From positions 1-64,000 of the forward strand of contig JARGNR010000023.1 of NCBI GenBank assembly GCA_029212405.1: a stretch of 64,000 bases of DNA, read 5' to 3'. The notes under the pieces are model-generated. The model was not told the DNA's origin, made no database searches, and saw only the letters and a list, made by a program, of their open reading frames with translations. Position numbers and translations under genes: made by a program. Positions within the stretch are counted from its first letter, which is position 1. Each line of letters starts with the position of its first letter. Positions 17,229-26,261 of this stretch are shown piece after piece. Source of the DNA: Saprospiraceae bacterium (GTDB lineage Bacteria > Bacteroidota > Bacteroidia > Chitinophagales > Saprospiraceae).

Positions 17229-18279
17229 TCCGATTAAAGCTATTTCCAGAGCAGTAAGCATTGTTGATGATTTTTCATTTATTGTTTTTGATCAACAAAT
17301 TCATGTTGCATATCAGCAACCCTACCAAAAATGGGACAAACCTCTTGACCATTTTGGACAAAATACTGGTGAAGAAAAGCAATTAAAAGTCAACTTGTCT
17401 AGTCAGTTAAGTTCTGTAATTTACAGTGCCTTTTATGTGACTGGAGAAGTGAATGAAGCTGGTCTCAACTATTGGAAAGGAGGACATTATTCTCCAAAGA
17501 CGGACGCCAGTAAAAAATTTATAGAAGATCTTTCTAAACACAACCGTACACCAGAAGGATCCCACAAGTTTTGGAGGGTCTATGCATTGGATCAACAAGG
17601 GAATGCTTTTGTTGAAAAAAATGGAGAAGTTAGACAATTACTACCAAACAGCTATGAATATGTAAAGGAGGGTGAAACTCAATTACAGACTAATTCTATG
17701 GTTCACATAAAAAGGCCAAAAGAACACCGGGACTTACAACCTACATTTTATCATTTGAATAGTGAGGAGTTAATGCCACTAGGAGAAGAAATCGGTCGTT
17801 TTTACTGGAATATTGAGCCTGAAGGTGCAAAATATTTGGTGGAACATGTTTCAGAAATATTTAATCGGTATAAAGTTCCATTTATGTTTAAGTGTACGAA
17901 CCATCCCGATTTATATTCTCGAACTGATGGTGCTGTTCTCTATATTTTACGAAAACAATATAGGATTGCAAGCAGATTAGTCAGGATGGTTGTACAAAAG
18001 ATGAAACCTTATTTAAAAACTGAAGTTCCACTGTTTACCCGCAAATTGACAAATGGATTGTCTTATGCAGAAGATCCAGGCATGAACCAAAGTTTCGGAA
18101 TGAGTCGATCAGAGTTGATTGCAAAAGGTATTGTTAATGCCTATTCACAACGACGTAATAATAAAACAGCACAATATAAAGAGATATTGAAAGCCTTTAA
18201 AGAAAATGGACTGGACTATAAACAGCCTTATTTAAGAGCAAACTCTCACTGGTCATACGATTTTGATTTTCTAAAATAA
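17209..18279 (+). CDS. HopA1-family protein, putative phospho-Thr/Ser lyase (class V LanY-like)
   Basis: 356 residues with the conserved core of the T3SS-effector HopA1 family: a central RFYWNIEPEG segment, PFMFKCTNHPDLYSRTDGA (about residues 224-242) with the DGAVLY strand, VPLFTRKL, and AEDPGMNQSFGMSR (287-300). HopA1-type proteins in RiPP clusters (TvaD-like and class V LanY) eliminate phosphate from phospho-Thr/Ser to give dehydroamino acids. The coding region overlaps the kinase by 20 bases and is followed 12 bases later by the cyclase gene, so the three enzymes are translationally linked. No secretion signal is seen, so it is not a secreted effector here. Family assignment is by remembered motifs and is strong. 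Confidence 0.85.
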   Translation: MNPTTHDPIKAISRAVSIVDDFSFIVFDQQIHVAYQQPYQKWDKPLDHFGQNTGEEKQLKVNLSSQLSSVIYSAFYVTGEVNEAGLNYWKGGHYSPKTDASKKFIEDLSKHNRTPEGSHKFWRVYALDQQGNAFVEKNGEVRQLLPNSYEYVKEGETQLQTNSMVHIKRPKEHRDLQPTFYHLNSEELMPLGEEIGRFYWNIEPEGAKYLVEHVSEIFNRYKVPFMFKCTNHPDLYSRTDGAVLYILRKQYRIASRLVRMVVQKMKPYLKTEVPLFTRKLTNGLSYAEDPGMNQSFGMSRSELIAKGIVNAYSQRRNNKTAQYKEILKAFKENGLDYKQPYLRANSHWSYDFDFLK

Positions 18280-18291
18280 ACTAAACCATTC

Positions 18292-19575
18292 ATGTTAGCA
18301 ACTACCCAAAATTCAACGCAACAACAAATAAAATTTAAAAATACAGCAGTAAGTATCGCCAACTACTTAGCCAAAGAGGCTATTTGGGATGGAGATCGCT
18401 GTAATTGGATCGGTCACTCTGTAGAAAATGTAAGCAACAAGTATCAAGTTGTTCGACAAAGTTTTTCCAGAGATTTTTACAGCGGCACGTCTGGAATTGC
18501 TTATTTTCTAGCTTCCCTTTTACGATTTCATGAAGATCCGATTATAGAAGAAGTATTAAATGGCTGTATGAACCAAGTACTTCAATTGAATGAAAAAACT
18601 GATCATTTAGCCTCAAATTTTGGTTTTCACGGTGGCCGAATGGGAATAGCCTTTTCCATCATAGAATCTGGCAAACTTAGAAAAAATCAAGCCTGGATCA
18701 ATGAAGGTCTCGCCTTATTGGATAAAATCTGCCATTCCGAAATTCAAGAATATGAATTAGACATCATTTCTGGTGTGGCAGGAGCTATTCCAATATTGCT
18801 TAGATACCATAAGGAATTCAATAATCAACTTTATCTAGATACGGCGATTAGATGTGGACAATCCTTATTGGACAAAGCCACTAAAACCGAAACTAGCTGG
18901 GCTTGGCTTAGTCCTATGTCCAGTAAAGCATTAACGGGATATTCTCACGGAAATGCAGGTATTGCATTAGCTTTACTTGAACTCTATGCCTATACGCAAG
19001 AACCAAAATATTACACTGCAGCGATGTATGGTTTCAATTATGAACGTACCTTGTACAATCCAACTGTTCAAAACTGGCCAGACTTAAGGGAAATGGGAAC
19101 TGGTCAAACACCTAGTACACCTACCTATGGAGAAGCTTGGTGTCATGGAGCTCCAGGTATAGCTCTATCTCGTCTCAGGGCATGGGAATTGAGTGGAGAC
19201 AATACGTTTAAACAAGAAGCAGAAATCGCATTATCTACTACATATAAAGGGGTATATAACATGCTAACTCAACAATCAGAGCATGCAAATTTTTCTTTGT
19301 GTCATGGATTGGCAGGAAATGTAGATATTCTCTTTTCGGGGGCAGAAAAATTGTCTAATTCTTTGTATGTCCAGATTGCTCACCAAGCTGCAGAACTTGG
19401 AATTGAAAAATATGAAAAGACTGGACTCAATTGGCCAAGTGGAGTAAACGATCCATCCCAACTAACAAAAGGCATGGGAGAAACTCCAGGTTTTATGCTA
19501 GGACTTTCTGGTACAGGCTATTTTTATTTACGCCTTGCCTATCCAGGTCAAGTAGAAAGCCTATTAGTATTATAA
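18292..19575 (+). CDS. LanC-like zinc lanthionine cyclase
   Basis: 427 residues of the LanC toroid fold, with recurring GxxG helical motifs (SGTSGIAYFLASLL, GFHGGRMGIAF, YSHGNAGIALALLEL, SGTGYFYLRL). The three zinc ligands of LanC enzymes are all present: Cys284 in GEAWCHGAPG, and Cys337-His338 in SLCHGLAG. LanC activates Cys thiols for addition to Dha/Dhb, making (methyl)lanthionine rings. It is a stand-alone cyclase, not fused to a dehydratase or kinase as in class II-IV enzymes. Together with the upstream kinase and HopA1-family lyase it completes a dehydration-cyclisation set. Last gene of the locus; the converging msrB gene follows. Confidence 0.92.
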   Translation: MLATTQNSTQQQIKFKNTAVSIANYLAKEAIWDGDRCNWIGHSVENVSNKYQVVRQSFSRDFYSGTSGIAYFLASLLRFHEDPIIEEVLNGCMNQVLQLNEKTDHLASNFGFHGGRMGIAFSIIESGKLRKNQAWINEGLALLDKICHSEIQEYELDIISGVAGAIPILLRYHKEFNNQLYLDTAIRCGQSLLDKATKTETSWAWLSPMSSKALTGYSHGNAGIALALLELYAYTQEPKYYTAAMYGFNYERTLYNPTVQNWPDLREMGTGQTPSTPTYGEAWCHGAPGIALSRLRAWELSGDNTFKQEAEIALSTTYKGVYNMLTQQSEHANFSLCHGLAGNVDILFSGAEKLSNSLYVQIAHQAAELGIEKYEKTGLNWPSGVNDPSQLTKGMGETPGFMLGLSGTGYFYLRLAYPGQVESLLVL

Positions 19576-19593
19576 TTATAAAAGGAATTCAAC

Positions 19594-19656
19594 AAAAAAG
19601 GATTTTGGATTTTACTTACGGCTATATTATGTAGGTTAAAGTAAAATTCAAAATCC
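19594..19656 (-). terminator. Long inverted repeat with T-run, terminator for msrA-msrB
   Basis: Arms 19600-19617 and 19639-19656 pair over 18 bases with one mismatch, with a 21-base loop. On the minus strand the stem is followed by TTTTTTG, so it suits termination of the minus-strand msr operon. It may also block read-through from the LanC gene. Confidence 0.7.
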
Positions 19657-19721
19657 AAACATTCTTGGTTGCAGCCCTTTATGAACCACTATAAGCTTAA
19701 CGGATGACTGGCATAAGAAAT

Positions 19722-20090
19722 TTAGCCAGCGACAAACTTCATTGATAAACTGTTGACACAATGTCTGGTATTTTTTGCAGTCAATCGTTCTCCTGTAAAA
19801 ACATGTCCTAAATGCCCTTGACAATTGTTGCAAATGATTTCAACTCGTCTTCCATCTGCATCTGGTACTCTTTTAACAGCTCCATCAATTTCATCATCAA
19901 ATGCAGGCCATCCACATCCTGAATTAAATTTACTTTCTGAAGTATATAAAGGGGTATTGCATTGTCTACAGATATATGTTCCTTTCACAAAGTGTTTATC
20001 AAATTCACCTGTAAAGGGTCTTTCAGTACCCTTATCAAGGATAACATACTTTTCTTCAGGACTCAGTTCATTATATTTATTATCAGACAT
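19722..20090 (-). CDS. msrB: Peptide-methionine (R)-S-oxide reductase
   Basis: Reduces methionine-R-sulfoxide in damaged proteins using thioredoxin. The 122-residue protein has the two zinc CxxC pairs (Cys41/Cys44 and Cys87/Cys90), the GWPAF segment, GHLGHVF and the catalytic Cys111 in RHCVNS. It follows msrA with an 8-base overlap, so both stereoisomers are repaired from one transcript. No signal peptide, therefore cytoplasmic. Confidence 0.96.
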   Translation of the reverse strand: MSDNKYNELSPEEKYVILDKGTERPFTGEFDKHFVKGTYICRQCNTPLYTSESKFNSGCGWPAFDDEIDGAVKRVPDADGRRVEIICNNCQGHLGHVFTGERLTAKNTRHCVNSLSMKFVAG

Positions 20091-20628
20091 ATTCCTTTTT
20101 TAGTTTGTTTGCAAATTTCTGTCTTAATTTAGCCACTTTAGGGTTGATAACAACACTGCAGTAAGGAGCAGAATTATGAGCGTTAAAATAGTTTTGGTGG
20201 TAATTTTCAGCCACATAAAACTCAGAGGCTTTTGTAATTTCAGTTACAATAGGATCATTCCATATTTTGGTAGCGACATTCATTTTTGAAGCTTCCGCAG
20301 TCAAACGCTGACTTTCATCCGTATAAAATACAGCTGATCTGTATTGTGTTCCCCTATCTGCTCCTTGCCTGTTTAGTGTAGTTGGATCATGAGTGGTCCA
20401 GAATATCTCTAGTAAATCTTCAAATGAAATTATATCTTCGTCATATGAAAATCGGATGACCTCTGCATGGCCCGTAGTACCAGTACAAATATCTCTATAT
20501 GTAGGATTTAATGTTTGTCCTCCGATATAACCAGATTCCACATCAGATACACCTTCTAACCTTTGGAAAACTGCCTCTACGCACCAAAAACAACCAGCTC
20601 CCAATATTGCTTTTTTCTTTTCTTTCAT
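20083..20628 (-). CDS. msrA: Peptide-methionine (S)-S-oxide reductase
   Basis: Reduces methionine-S-sulfoxide. The active-site motif GAGCFWC starts at residue 10 when translation begins at the ATG at 20628 ([16 protein letters not shown]). That start is preferred over a longer frame from 20694, whose first 22 residues overlap ung and have no family counterpart. Other family blocks such as SGYIGG, GHAEVI and HNSAPYCS are present. Length is 181 residues, typical. It overlaps msrB by 8 bases. Confidence 0.95.
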   Translation of the reverse strand: MKEKKKAILGAGCFWCVEAVFQRLEGVSDVESGYIGGQTLNPTYRDICTGTTGHAEVIRFSYDEDIISFEDLLEIFWTTHDPTTLNRQGADRGTQYRSAVFYTDESQRLTAEASKMNVATKIWNDPIVTEITKASEFYVAENYHQNYFNAHNSAPYCSVVINPKVAKLRQKFANKLKKEYV

Positions 20629-20678
20629 ACGAGTGTAACAAAATTGATTTCTTGAAGTTTCAAAAGAAGCTAAAAATA

Positions 20679-21359
20679 TCAATCTATTTGCCAATCAATC
20701 GGTTGTTCTCCCCTTTCTAATAAGACTCGATTTACGCCAGAAAAATGATTATTTCCAAAAAATGCATTTCCAGCAAGTGGGGAAGGATGAGCAGACTCAA
20801 ATATATGATGTTTTGATGTATCAATAAGTTTCTTTTTAGATTTTGCAAAATTACCCCAAAGTAAAAAACAAACTCCTACTTTCTTTTGAGAAATTGTTGA
20901 AATTACTGCATCTGTGAAATACTGCCATCCAATTTTACTGTGTGATGCAGGATTACCTTCTTCTACCGTGAGTATGGCATTGGGCATAAATACACCTTGT
21001 CTAGCCCACTTTTCGAGATTCCCATGGTTAGGGATGGAACACCCTACATCATTTTGGATTTCTTTATAAATTCTAGTTAGTGATCTGGGAATCTTTATAT
21101 CTGGTTTAACTGAAAAGCATAGTCCCATTGCTTGTCCTATGCCATGATAAGGATCTTGCCCTAAAATTACTACTCTTACTTCTGTGAAAGGAGTAAATTC
21201 AAAAGCAGCAAATATTTCATTGCTTGGTGGAAAAACATTCCTTTTTTTTGATTTACTAGATAAAATACCCTGCCTAATATCATTGAAATAAGGCTTATTA
21301 AATTCATCCCCTAAGGCAGCTTTCCAACTTGCTTCGATCTTTACTTTTGAATTCGACAT
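20679..21359 (-). CDS. ung: Uracil-DNA glycosylase (family 1)
   Basis: Removes uracil from DNA to begin base-excision repair. The water-activating loop GQDPYHG is at residues 67-73 (Asp69) and the minor-groove loop HPSPLAG near the C-terminus. The 226-residue length is normal. It lies 50 bases upstream of the msrA start and 11 bases downstream of the Fur-family gene, so relA, fur, ung, msrA and msrB form one minus-strand run of stress and repair genes. Confidence 0.96.
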   Translation of the reverse strand: MSNSKVKIEASWKAALGDEFNKPYFNDIRQGILSSKSKKRNVFPPSNEIFAAFEFTPFTEVRVVILGQDPYHGIGQAMGLCFSVKPDIKIPRSLTRIYKEIQNDVGCSIPNHGNLEKWARQGVFMPNAILTVEEGNPASHSKIGWQYFTDAVISTISQKKVGVCFLLWGNFAKSKKKLIDTSKHHIFESAHPSPLAGNAFFGNNHFSGVNRVLLERGEQPIDWQID

Positions 21360-21370
21360 TCAAAATACAT

Positions 21371-21865
21371 TTATGAGAATTTCTTAGTTCGATCACATGC
21401 TCCATCACAATTTCCATATAAATTCAGTGAGTGATGTGTTATTTTAAACTGAAGAAGCTCTCCCATCATATCTTTGATTCCTTGTAATCTTGGGTCACAG
21501 AACTCCAATACTTTTCCACAATCCACACAAATAAGATGGTCATGTTGTTTGTAACCATATGATTTTTCATATTGCGCAAGGTTCTTCCCAAATTGATGTT
21601 TGGTAACTAAATCACAGGAGACCAATAACTCTAATGTATTGTATACAGTTGCTCTACTCACCCTATAATTTTGATTCTTCATGTGAATATAGAGTGCCTC
21701 TGCATCGAAGTGATCTGTTCTATTATATATTTCTTCAAGAATTGCATATCGCTCAGGTGTCTTTCTTGATCCCCCTTTTTCAAGATGTGCAGAAAAAATC
21801 TTTTTCACTTCTTCAATTAGTTTCTTCTTTTTCTCTTCTACGCTGCTATTATTCATGAATATCAA
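21371..21865 (-). CDS. Fur family transcriptional regulator
   Basis: A 164-residue metal- or peroxide-sensing repressor. The winged helix is seen in [12 protein letters not shown] and [14 protein letters not shown], and the C-terminal dimer domain carries [16 protein letters not shown] with metal ligands and one CxxC; a second Cys pair (CDGAC) is near the end. It may be Fur, PerR or Zur; the sequence does not decide. Its start overlaps the relA stop, and the Met at residue 4 (21856) is a possible alternative start. The location next to msr and relA genes would fit a stress regulator (inference). Confidence 0.92.
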   Translation of the reverse strand: MIFMNNSSVEEKKKKLIEEVKKIFSAHLEKGGSRKTPERYAILEEIYNRTDHFDAEALYIHMKNQNYRVSRATVYNTLELLVSCDLVTKHQFGKNLAQYEKSYGYKQHDHLICVDCGKVLEFCDPRLQGIKDMMGELLQFKITHHSLNLYGNCDGACDRTKKFS

Positions 21866-24131
21866 ATTTGTCTTTTCTAGTTACTGTAGAAACTCCATCT
21901 AATCTTTCAATGGATTTTATAACTAAGTTCAATTGATCTTTATTAATTACGACTATGCTTATTTGACCTTTAAAAAAGCCTTCATGCCCGTCAATACTGA
22001 AAGATCTTATATTTACACCTAATTTGGTTGAGATTTCATTGGTTAAAGATTGAATAACACCAATACCACTGTCAACACCCGTTATCATTAAATCTACAAC
22101 AAAATTGTTACTCACTATGTTTGCCCATTCTGCTTTTAATACCCTGTAGCCATAATTTGCTAATAAGTGTGTCGCATTAGAACAATTTTGTCTATGAATC
22201 TTTAATTCATTCATAGAATTGGTATATGCAAAAATATTATCTCCTTGTACGGGATTACAACAACTGGCCAACTCAAATTTGTATTGATCAACGGGTTCTC
22301 CATTAACCAAAATGTTGGATTTATTCTTGACCGTTTTCTTAGCTCTTTTCGCTTCTTTATGCTGCAACAACTCCGCTGCATTTTCTTCCTTCGCTACCTT
22401 TTTTACAATAAACTTATTATTTTCAGAAGGTATATGTTTAAAGTCAATGACTTTTACTTTTCCGGATGCAACTGCTATATAAAAGTCAGGGCGGTTTTTA
22501 TATCCATAATGTTTGACCAAGAAATCTATGTTCTCCTCAGATAGGAGCTTCATATTCTTTAACTTTCTATCGATCCGTTCTTTGGCCAGTTCTCCTTGCT
22601 TTCGCTTTTCTTCCTTCATTGAAGATCGAACTTTGGATCTGGCTTTACCTGTCACCACCATTTTCAACCATTCCTCATTGGGCTTTTGGTTTTTGTTGGT
22701 AGTTACACTTACTTGATCGCCATTCTCCAACTTCTGCCCCATAGGCACCAACTTGTTATTCACCTTTATTGCGACAGCATGATATCCAATATCTGTATGA
22801 ATTTCAAATGCAAAATCAAGTGCAGTTGCTCCTTTAGGTAAGATTTTCATATCCCCATTAGGCGTAAATACATACACTTCTTCGTTAAACAAGTTGGTCT
22901 TGAAATCCGTCATGAACTCCAACGCATCTGCATGCTGTGTATCTAAAATATCACGTACATTTTCAAGCCAAGTATCGTAGACAGAATGATCTCCTTTTAC
23001 TCCTTTATATTTCCAATGCGCAGCAAATCCTCTCTCTGCAATCTCATCCATTCTTTCACTACGAATTTGGACTTCAACATATCTTCCTTCTGGACCAATC
23101 ACGGTGGTGTGTAGAGATTCATATCCATTCCCTTTTGGGGAAGTAACCCAATCTTTTAGTCGTTCTGGAATTGGTCTATATACATCGGTAATCATAGAAT
23201 ATACTTGCCAACAAACACTTTTCTCATCTTCAATGGGTACATCCACTATAATACGAACGGCAAATAAATCATAGATTTCCTCAAAAGGAACTTGCTTAGT
23301 TTTAATTTTATTATAAATGGAATGTATCGCCTTAGATCTACCTAGTGTTCTGAAAGAAATGTTTGTATCTACTAATTTCTTCTCAATCGGTTTTAAGAAT
23401 TCCTGTACATATTCCTGACGATTATCCTCACTTTCATTCAGTTTCGTTTTGATATCATTATAGGTCTCCGAATCTGAAATCTTCATGCAAATATCCTGAA
23501 ACTCAGTTTTAATTTGATACAAACCTAATCTGTGTGCCAATGGAACAAAAATATAACTGGTTTCTGCTGATATTTTAAGTTGTTTGTGCTGTGGCATAGA
23601 ACCTATGGTCCTGAGGTTGTGTAATCTATCAGCCATCTTGATTAAGACAACTCGCACATCTTCCACCAACGTACTCAAGACTTTTTTAAAATTTTCAGCT
23701 TGAGGGCTTTCTATTCCTTCTCCTGTATCCTTATTATATAACCCATCTATTTTGGTAAGACCATCCACAATTTTTCCAATCTTCGTACCAAATGTAGCGA
23801 CAATTTCCTCTTGTGTAACTGGAGTATCTTCTACCACATCGTGCAAAATCGCACTGATCACTGCTGTAGGACCAAGTCCAATTTCTTGGTAACATATTCT
23901 CCCCACCTCTATAGGATGTAAAATGTATGGTTCTCCTGATTTTCTTCTCTGGTGTTTATGTGCATCGTTCGCAAGTTCGAACGCTTTTTGAAGATTCTCT
24001 TTATCATCATTCAACAAACTTTTGTCCATACTTTTCAGCAAACTATTGAATGCATCATGAATGACCTTTTGTTCTTCTTCCGTTATTGTAAGTACTTCTG
24101 CCATGGTTTGATTTATACCTTCAAATTGCAA
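21849..24131 (-). CDS. Bifunctional (p)ppGpp synthetase/hydrolase (RelA/SpoT family)
   Basis: Controls the stringent response by making and degrading (p)ppGpp. The 760-residue protein has the full long-RSH layout: HD hydrolase with an intact ILHDVVEDT motif (His97-Asp98), synthetase with YDLFAVRI and [12 protein letters not shown] domain (VYVFTPNGD...GATALDFAF), helical region, a Cys-containing domain ([13 protein letters not shown]) and a C-terminal ACT domain. Both catalytic halves look active. An alternative start is Met10 (24104). Transcribed with fur and ung downstream. Confidence 0.95.
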   Translation of the reverse strand: MQFEGINQTMAEVLTITEEEQKVIHDAFNSLLKSMDKSLLNDDKENLQKAFELANDAHKHQRRKSGEPYILHPIEVGRICYQEIGLGPTAVISAILHDVVEDTPVTQEEIVATFGTKIGKIVDGLTKIDGLYNKDTGEGIESPQAENFKKVLSTLVEDVRVVLIKMADRLHNLRTIGSMPQHKQLKISAETSYIFVPLAHRLGLYQIKTEFQDICMKISDSETYNDIKTKLNESEDNRQEYVQEFLKPIEKKLVDTNISFRTLGRSKAIHSIYNKIKTKQVPFEEIYDLFAVRIIVDVPIEDEKSVCWQVYSMITDVYRPIPERLKDWVTSPKGNGYESLHTTVIGPEGRYVEVQIRSERMDEIAERGFAAHWKYKGVKGDHSVYDTWLENVRDILDTQHADALEFMTDFKTNLFNEEVYVFTPNGDMKILPKGATALDFAFEIHTDIGYHAVAIKVNNKLVPMGQKLENGDQVSVTTNKNQKPNEEWLKMVVTGKARSKVRSSMKEEKRKQGELAKERIDRKLKNMKLLSEENIDFLVKHYGYKNRPDFYIAVASGKVKVIDFKHIPSENNKFIVKKVAKEENAAELLQHKEAKRAKKTVKNKSNILVNGEPVDQYKFELASCCNPVQGDNIFAYTNSMNELKIHRQNCSNATHLLANYGYRVLKAEWANIVSNNFVVDLMITGVDSGIGVIQSLTNEISTKLGVNIRSFSIDGHEGFFKGQISIVVINKDQLNLVIKSIERLDGVSTVTRKDKFDIHE

Positions 24132-24250
24132 GTTATTATAAATAAAATATAACTCCTATTTCAATATATAAATTCGCTAAATGTATAGAATAATTTTTCT
24201 TATTCACAGAAATAAATGATTATCTCAATTATTCACACGTCAATAAATAT

Positions 24251-24283
24251 AAAAAGAGGCAGACTCCTTTGAGTCCCCCTCTT
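24251..24283 (-). terminator. Terminator of the outer-membrane protein gene
   Basis: AAGAGG and CCTCTT enclose GACTC-CTTT-GAGTC with a small internal loop. Read on the minus strand it is followed by TTTTTATATTT. It lies about 32 bases after the stop at 24315. Confidence 0.7.
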
Positions 24284-24314
24284 ACTATTTACTACTAAAA
24301 TCAAAACCTACTCT

Positions 24315-24953
24315 TTATAAGAACATTGCCACACTAAAAGTCAAGTAATTTAACTTTGACTCAATAGGCAATATCTTACCATTATATCTGTAATCATCAC
24401 CAACTCTACTGAATGAATGTTCATACTTTAAGTTGACGCTGAAATGTTTGTTTAAGTCTATACCAACGAGCCCTTGAAATCCCATCTGTAACTCACGGCT
24501 ACGATCAGTAATTTCATACGAGGTCAGCATATCTTCTGAACCATCTATCTGAAAATTAAAAATTGGACCTACTCCTATTTTCAAACTTCCAATTTTGACT
24601 CCACCCGCAATAGGAATGTGAACAGTAGAAGCCGTTTCTTCAATGTAGTTCATTGGCTCATCTATATTGAGATAATTCTTCACTCTGAGTGTGTACGCAT
24701 TTTTGCGATAATGGCCTTCAGCCATAAAAAATAAATTTCCAACCTCATTATAAAGGCCTATTCCAATTGATGGTTGATTTTTGTGTTCTAGAAATGCAAC
24801 TTCATACGCTTTTCTGCCTTCTTTTGTTCCTAACAAAGTAGATTCTGAACGGCCGACAGAAGCACCAAATGAACCAACAACTCCTAATCTTAGTTGAGAA
24901 AATGCAAATTGAGAAATAAAGATGAACACGGTAAATACTATTAATTTTTTCAT
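24315..24953 (-). CDS. Predicted outer-membrane beta-barrel protein
   Basis: A 212-residue exported protein. A signal peptide ends at FAFSQ (about residue 20). The rest is made of alternating polar and hydrophobic strands with Gly and aromatic residues (GVGPIFNFQ, LGVVGSFGASVG, FSVNLKYEHSFS) and ends in a hydrophobic strand (LNYLTFSVAMFL), typical of small Bacteroidota outer-membrane barrels (PorT/OmpW-like). No specific family is recognised. It is monocistronic, with its own terminator at 24251-24283. Confidence 0.75.
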   Translation of the reverse strand: MKKLIVFTVFIFISQFAFSQLRLGVVGSFGASVGRSESTLLGTKEGRKAYEVAFLEHKNQPSIGIGLYNEVGNLFFMAEGHYRKNAYTLRVKNYLNIDEPMNYIEETASTVHIPIAGGVKIGSLKIGVGPIFNFQIDGSEDMLTSYEITDRSRELQMGFQGLVGIDLNKHFSVNLKYEHSFSRVGDDYRYNGKILPIESKLNYLTFSVAMFL

Positions 24954-25066
24954 GGGTAACTGTTTTGTATTCGTAATTGATAATTGATATTTAGAGATAG
25001 CAATCTCTTTAAGACCAATACATTAATGGCCTTTCTTATTCTAAATAATTTCGTTTTAGCTAAATT

Positions 25067-25243
25067 TTATGGTTTACACACTGCTGACGTAAATTGGACA
25101 GTGCTCTCCTTTTCTTTGGTCTTGTTTTTCTGACTTTGCAATTCCATTGTGCCAAAATCATAGCAACCCGTTTTAGATGATTGACATGAAGCGAGTGAAA
25201 TAATAAATGCCAGAACAATTGTAATTTTTGTAATTTGTTTCAT
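25067..25243 (-). CDS. Small predicted lipoprotein (58 residues)
   Basis: A short minus-strand gene: ATG at 25243, stop at 25067-25069. The first 20 residues form a lipoprotein signal (MKQITKITIVLAFIISLASC) with the lipobox SLASC giving lipidated Cys20. The mature part is only about 38 residues, hydrophilic with Lys, Gln and Thr and two further Cys. No family is recognised. The clean signal and stop make it a likely real gene despite its size. Function unknown. Confidence 0.65.
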   Translation of the reverse strand: MKQITKITIVLAFIISLASCQSSKTGCYDFGTMELQSQKNKTKEKESTVQFTSAVCKP

Positions 25244-25590
25244 GATGCGTGTTTTTGTAATTTTGTAATAGCTCTTAATTAACGTTGTTTGTAGTATAAT
25301 ACCTTTTAGTACTAAAACGTAAACAAATTTTTAATTAAAATTTTCATAATTTTTATTATCTGTGATTATTTAATTGGTTTCGATATAGATATAATGCATT
25401 TTAATATGAAAATGTGACATGAAGTCTATTAAATAAATCATAAAATGTTTTAGCAGACATTTAAATTCACATATTACACGAGACAATTAGACACACAAGT
25501 ATCTGTATATCAGCATTTTAATATATTTTTCGATCAATTCTTTTATATTTTAGACATATAAAAATATTGGATGTGTTCTAAATTATATAT
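25244..25590. promoter_or_regulatory. 347-base AT-rich divergent intergenic region
   Basis: No gene is seen. It separates the small lipoprotein (minus) and the LolD-like ATPase (plus). The only recognisable signal is the TAnnTTTG element at 25586-25593, which belongs to the plus-strand operon. Confidence 0.4.
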
Positions 25591-25593
25591 TTG
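25586..25593 (+). promoter_or_regulatory. -7 promoter element (TATATTTG) of the lolD-like operon; decides the start codon
   Basis: Perfect TAnnTTTG with a TTG triplet at 25567-25569, 16 bases upstream. The element overlaps the TTG at 25591 that would otherwise be taken as a start codon, so transcription probably begins near 25600 and translation at the next in-frame TTG, 25609. Confidence 0.5.
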
Positions 25594-25608
25594 CAAAAAC
25601 AATTTACA

Positions 25609-26259
25609 TTGATAAAAGCAACCAACATTCATAAGTCATACGGCGATCTACATGTTCTAAAAGGCATAGATCTAAGTGTCAATAAAGGTGAAATAATCAG
25701 TATAGTAGGAAAATCTGGTGCTGGTAAAAGTACACTACTACATATTTTGGGCACATTGGATCTTCCTGATAATGGAAGTCTTTCTCTTAACGGTACTGAA
25801 GTTTCCAACTTATCACAAAAGGAGCTTGCCAGATTTAGGAATAAAAACATTGGCTTCATTTTCCAATTCCACCATTTGTTAAATGAATTTACAGCGGAAG
25901 AAAATGTAGCCATTCCTGCATTTATTGCAGGTGAACCCAAGCAAAAATCTCTAAATCGAGCGAAAGAGCTTTTAGATTATCTCGGTCTTGCGGAAAGAAT
26001 ATCTCATAAACCCACTGAATTGTCAGGGGGCGAGCAACAACGTGTAGCAGTTGCTAGGGCCTTGATGAATGAACCTAATGTGGTATTTGCAGATGAACCC
26101 ACGGGGAATTTGGACAAGGCCACAAGTAATGATTTGCACAATTTATTACTTCGTCTCAGAGATGAAATGAACCAGACTTTTGTTATTGTTACACACAATG
26201 AAGAATTAGCCAATTTAAGTGACCGAACCATCACTATGGAAGATGGATTAATCCGTTAA
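25609..26259 (+). CDS. lolD: ABC transporter ATPase, LolD/MacB type
   Basis: ATPase subunit of the LolCDE/MacB class, which extracts lipoproteins from the inner membrane or drives MacB-like efflux. Motifs: Walker [11 protein letters not shown]-loop FIFQFHHLL, signature [10 protein letters not shown], Walker [13 protein letters not shown] and the switch His in VIVTHNEE. I choose the TTG start at 25609 ([12 protein letters not shown]), which matches the family N-terminus; a TTG at 25591 lies inside the predicted promoter. No LolC/E permease is adjacent; the next gene is the unrelated DUF389 protein 2 bases later. The lolD name is therefore by similarity. Confidence 0.87.
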   Translation: MIKATNIHKSYGDLHVLKGIDLSVNKGEIISIVGKSGAGKSTLLHILGTLDLPDNGSLSLNGTEVSNLSQKELARFRNKNIGFIFQFHHLLNEFTAEENVAIPAFIAGEPKQKSLNRAKELLDYLGLAERISHKPTELSGGEQQRVAVARALMNEPNVVFADEPTGNLDKATSNDLHNLLLRLRDEMNQTFVIVTHNEELANLSDRTITMEDGLIR

Positions 26260-26261
26260 AC

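Larger units (their letters stand above)
11007..19575 (+). other. Putative lanthipeptide-like RiPP biosynthetic locus (protease, giant precursor, kinase, HopA1-family lyase, LanC-like cyclase)
   Basis: Five collinear genes: S53 protease (11007), Cys/Thr-rich multi-module precursor (12673), APH-fold kinase (16101), HopA1-family protein (17209) and LanC-like cyclase (18292). The last three are tightly packed (20-base overlap, then a 12-base gap). Known from the families: APH-fold kinase plus HopA1-family lyase dehydrate Ser/Thr in class V lanthipeptides (lexapeptide, cacaoidin, pristinin) and thioviridamide-type RiPPs; LanC enzymes add Cys thiols to dehydroamino acids using zinc. Inferred: the 1119-residue protein is their substrate. 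No dedicated transporter, immunity gene or regulator is visible in the locus. Confidence 0.8.

Noticed and set aside
25591-26259. TTG at 25591 as lolD start
   Set aside because: It lies inside the TATATTTG promoter element and adds residues absent from the family; TTG at 25609 fits better.
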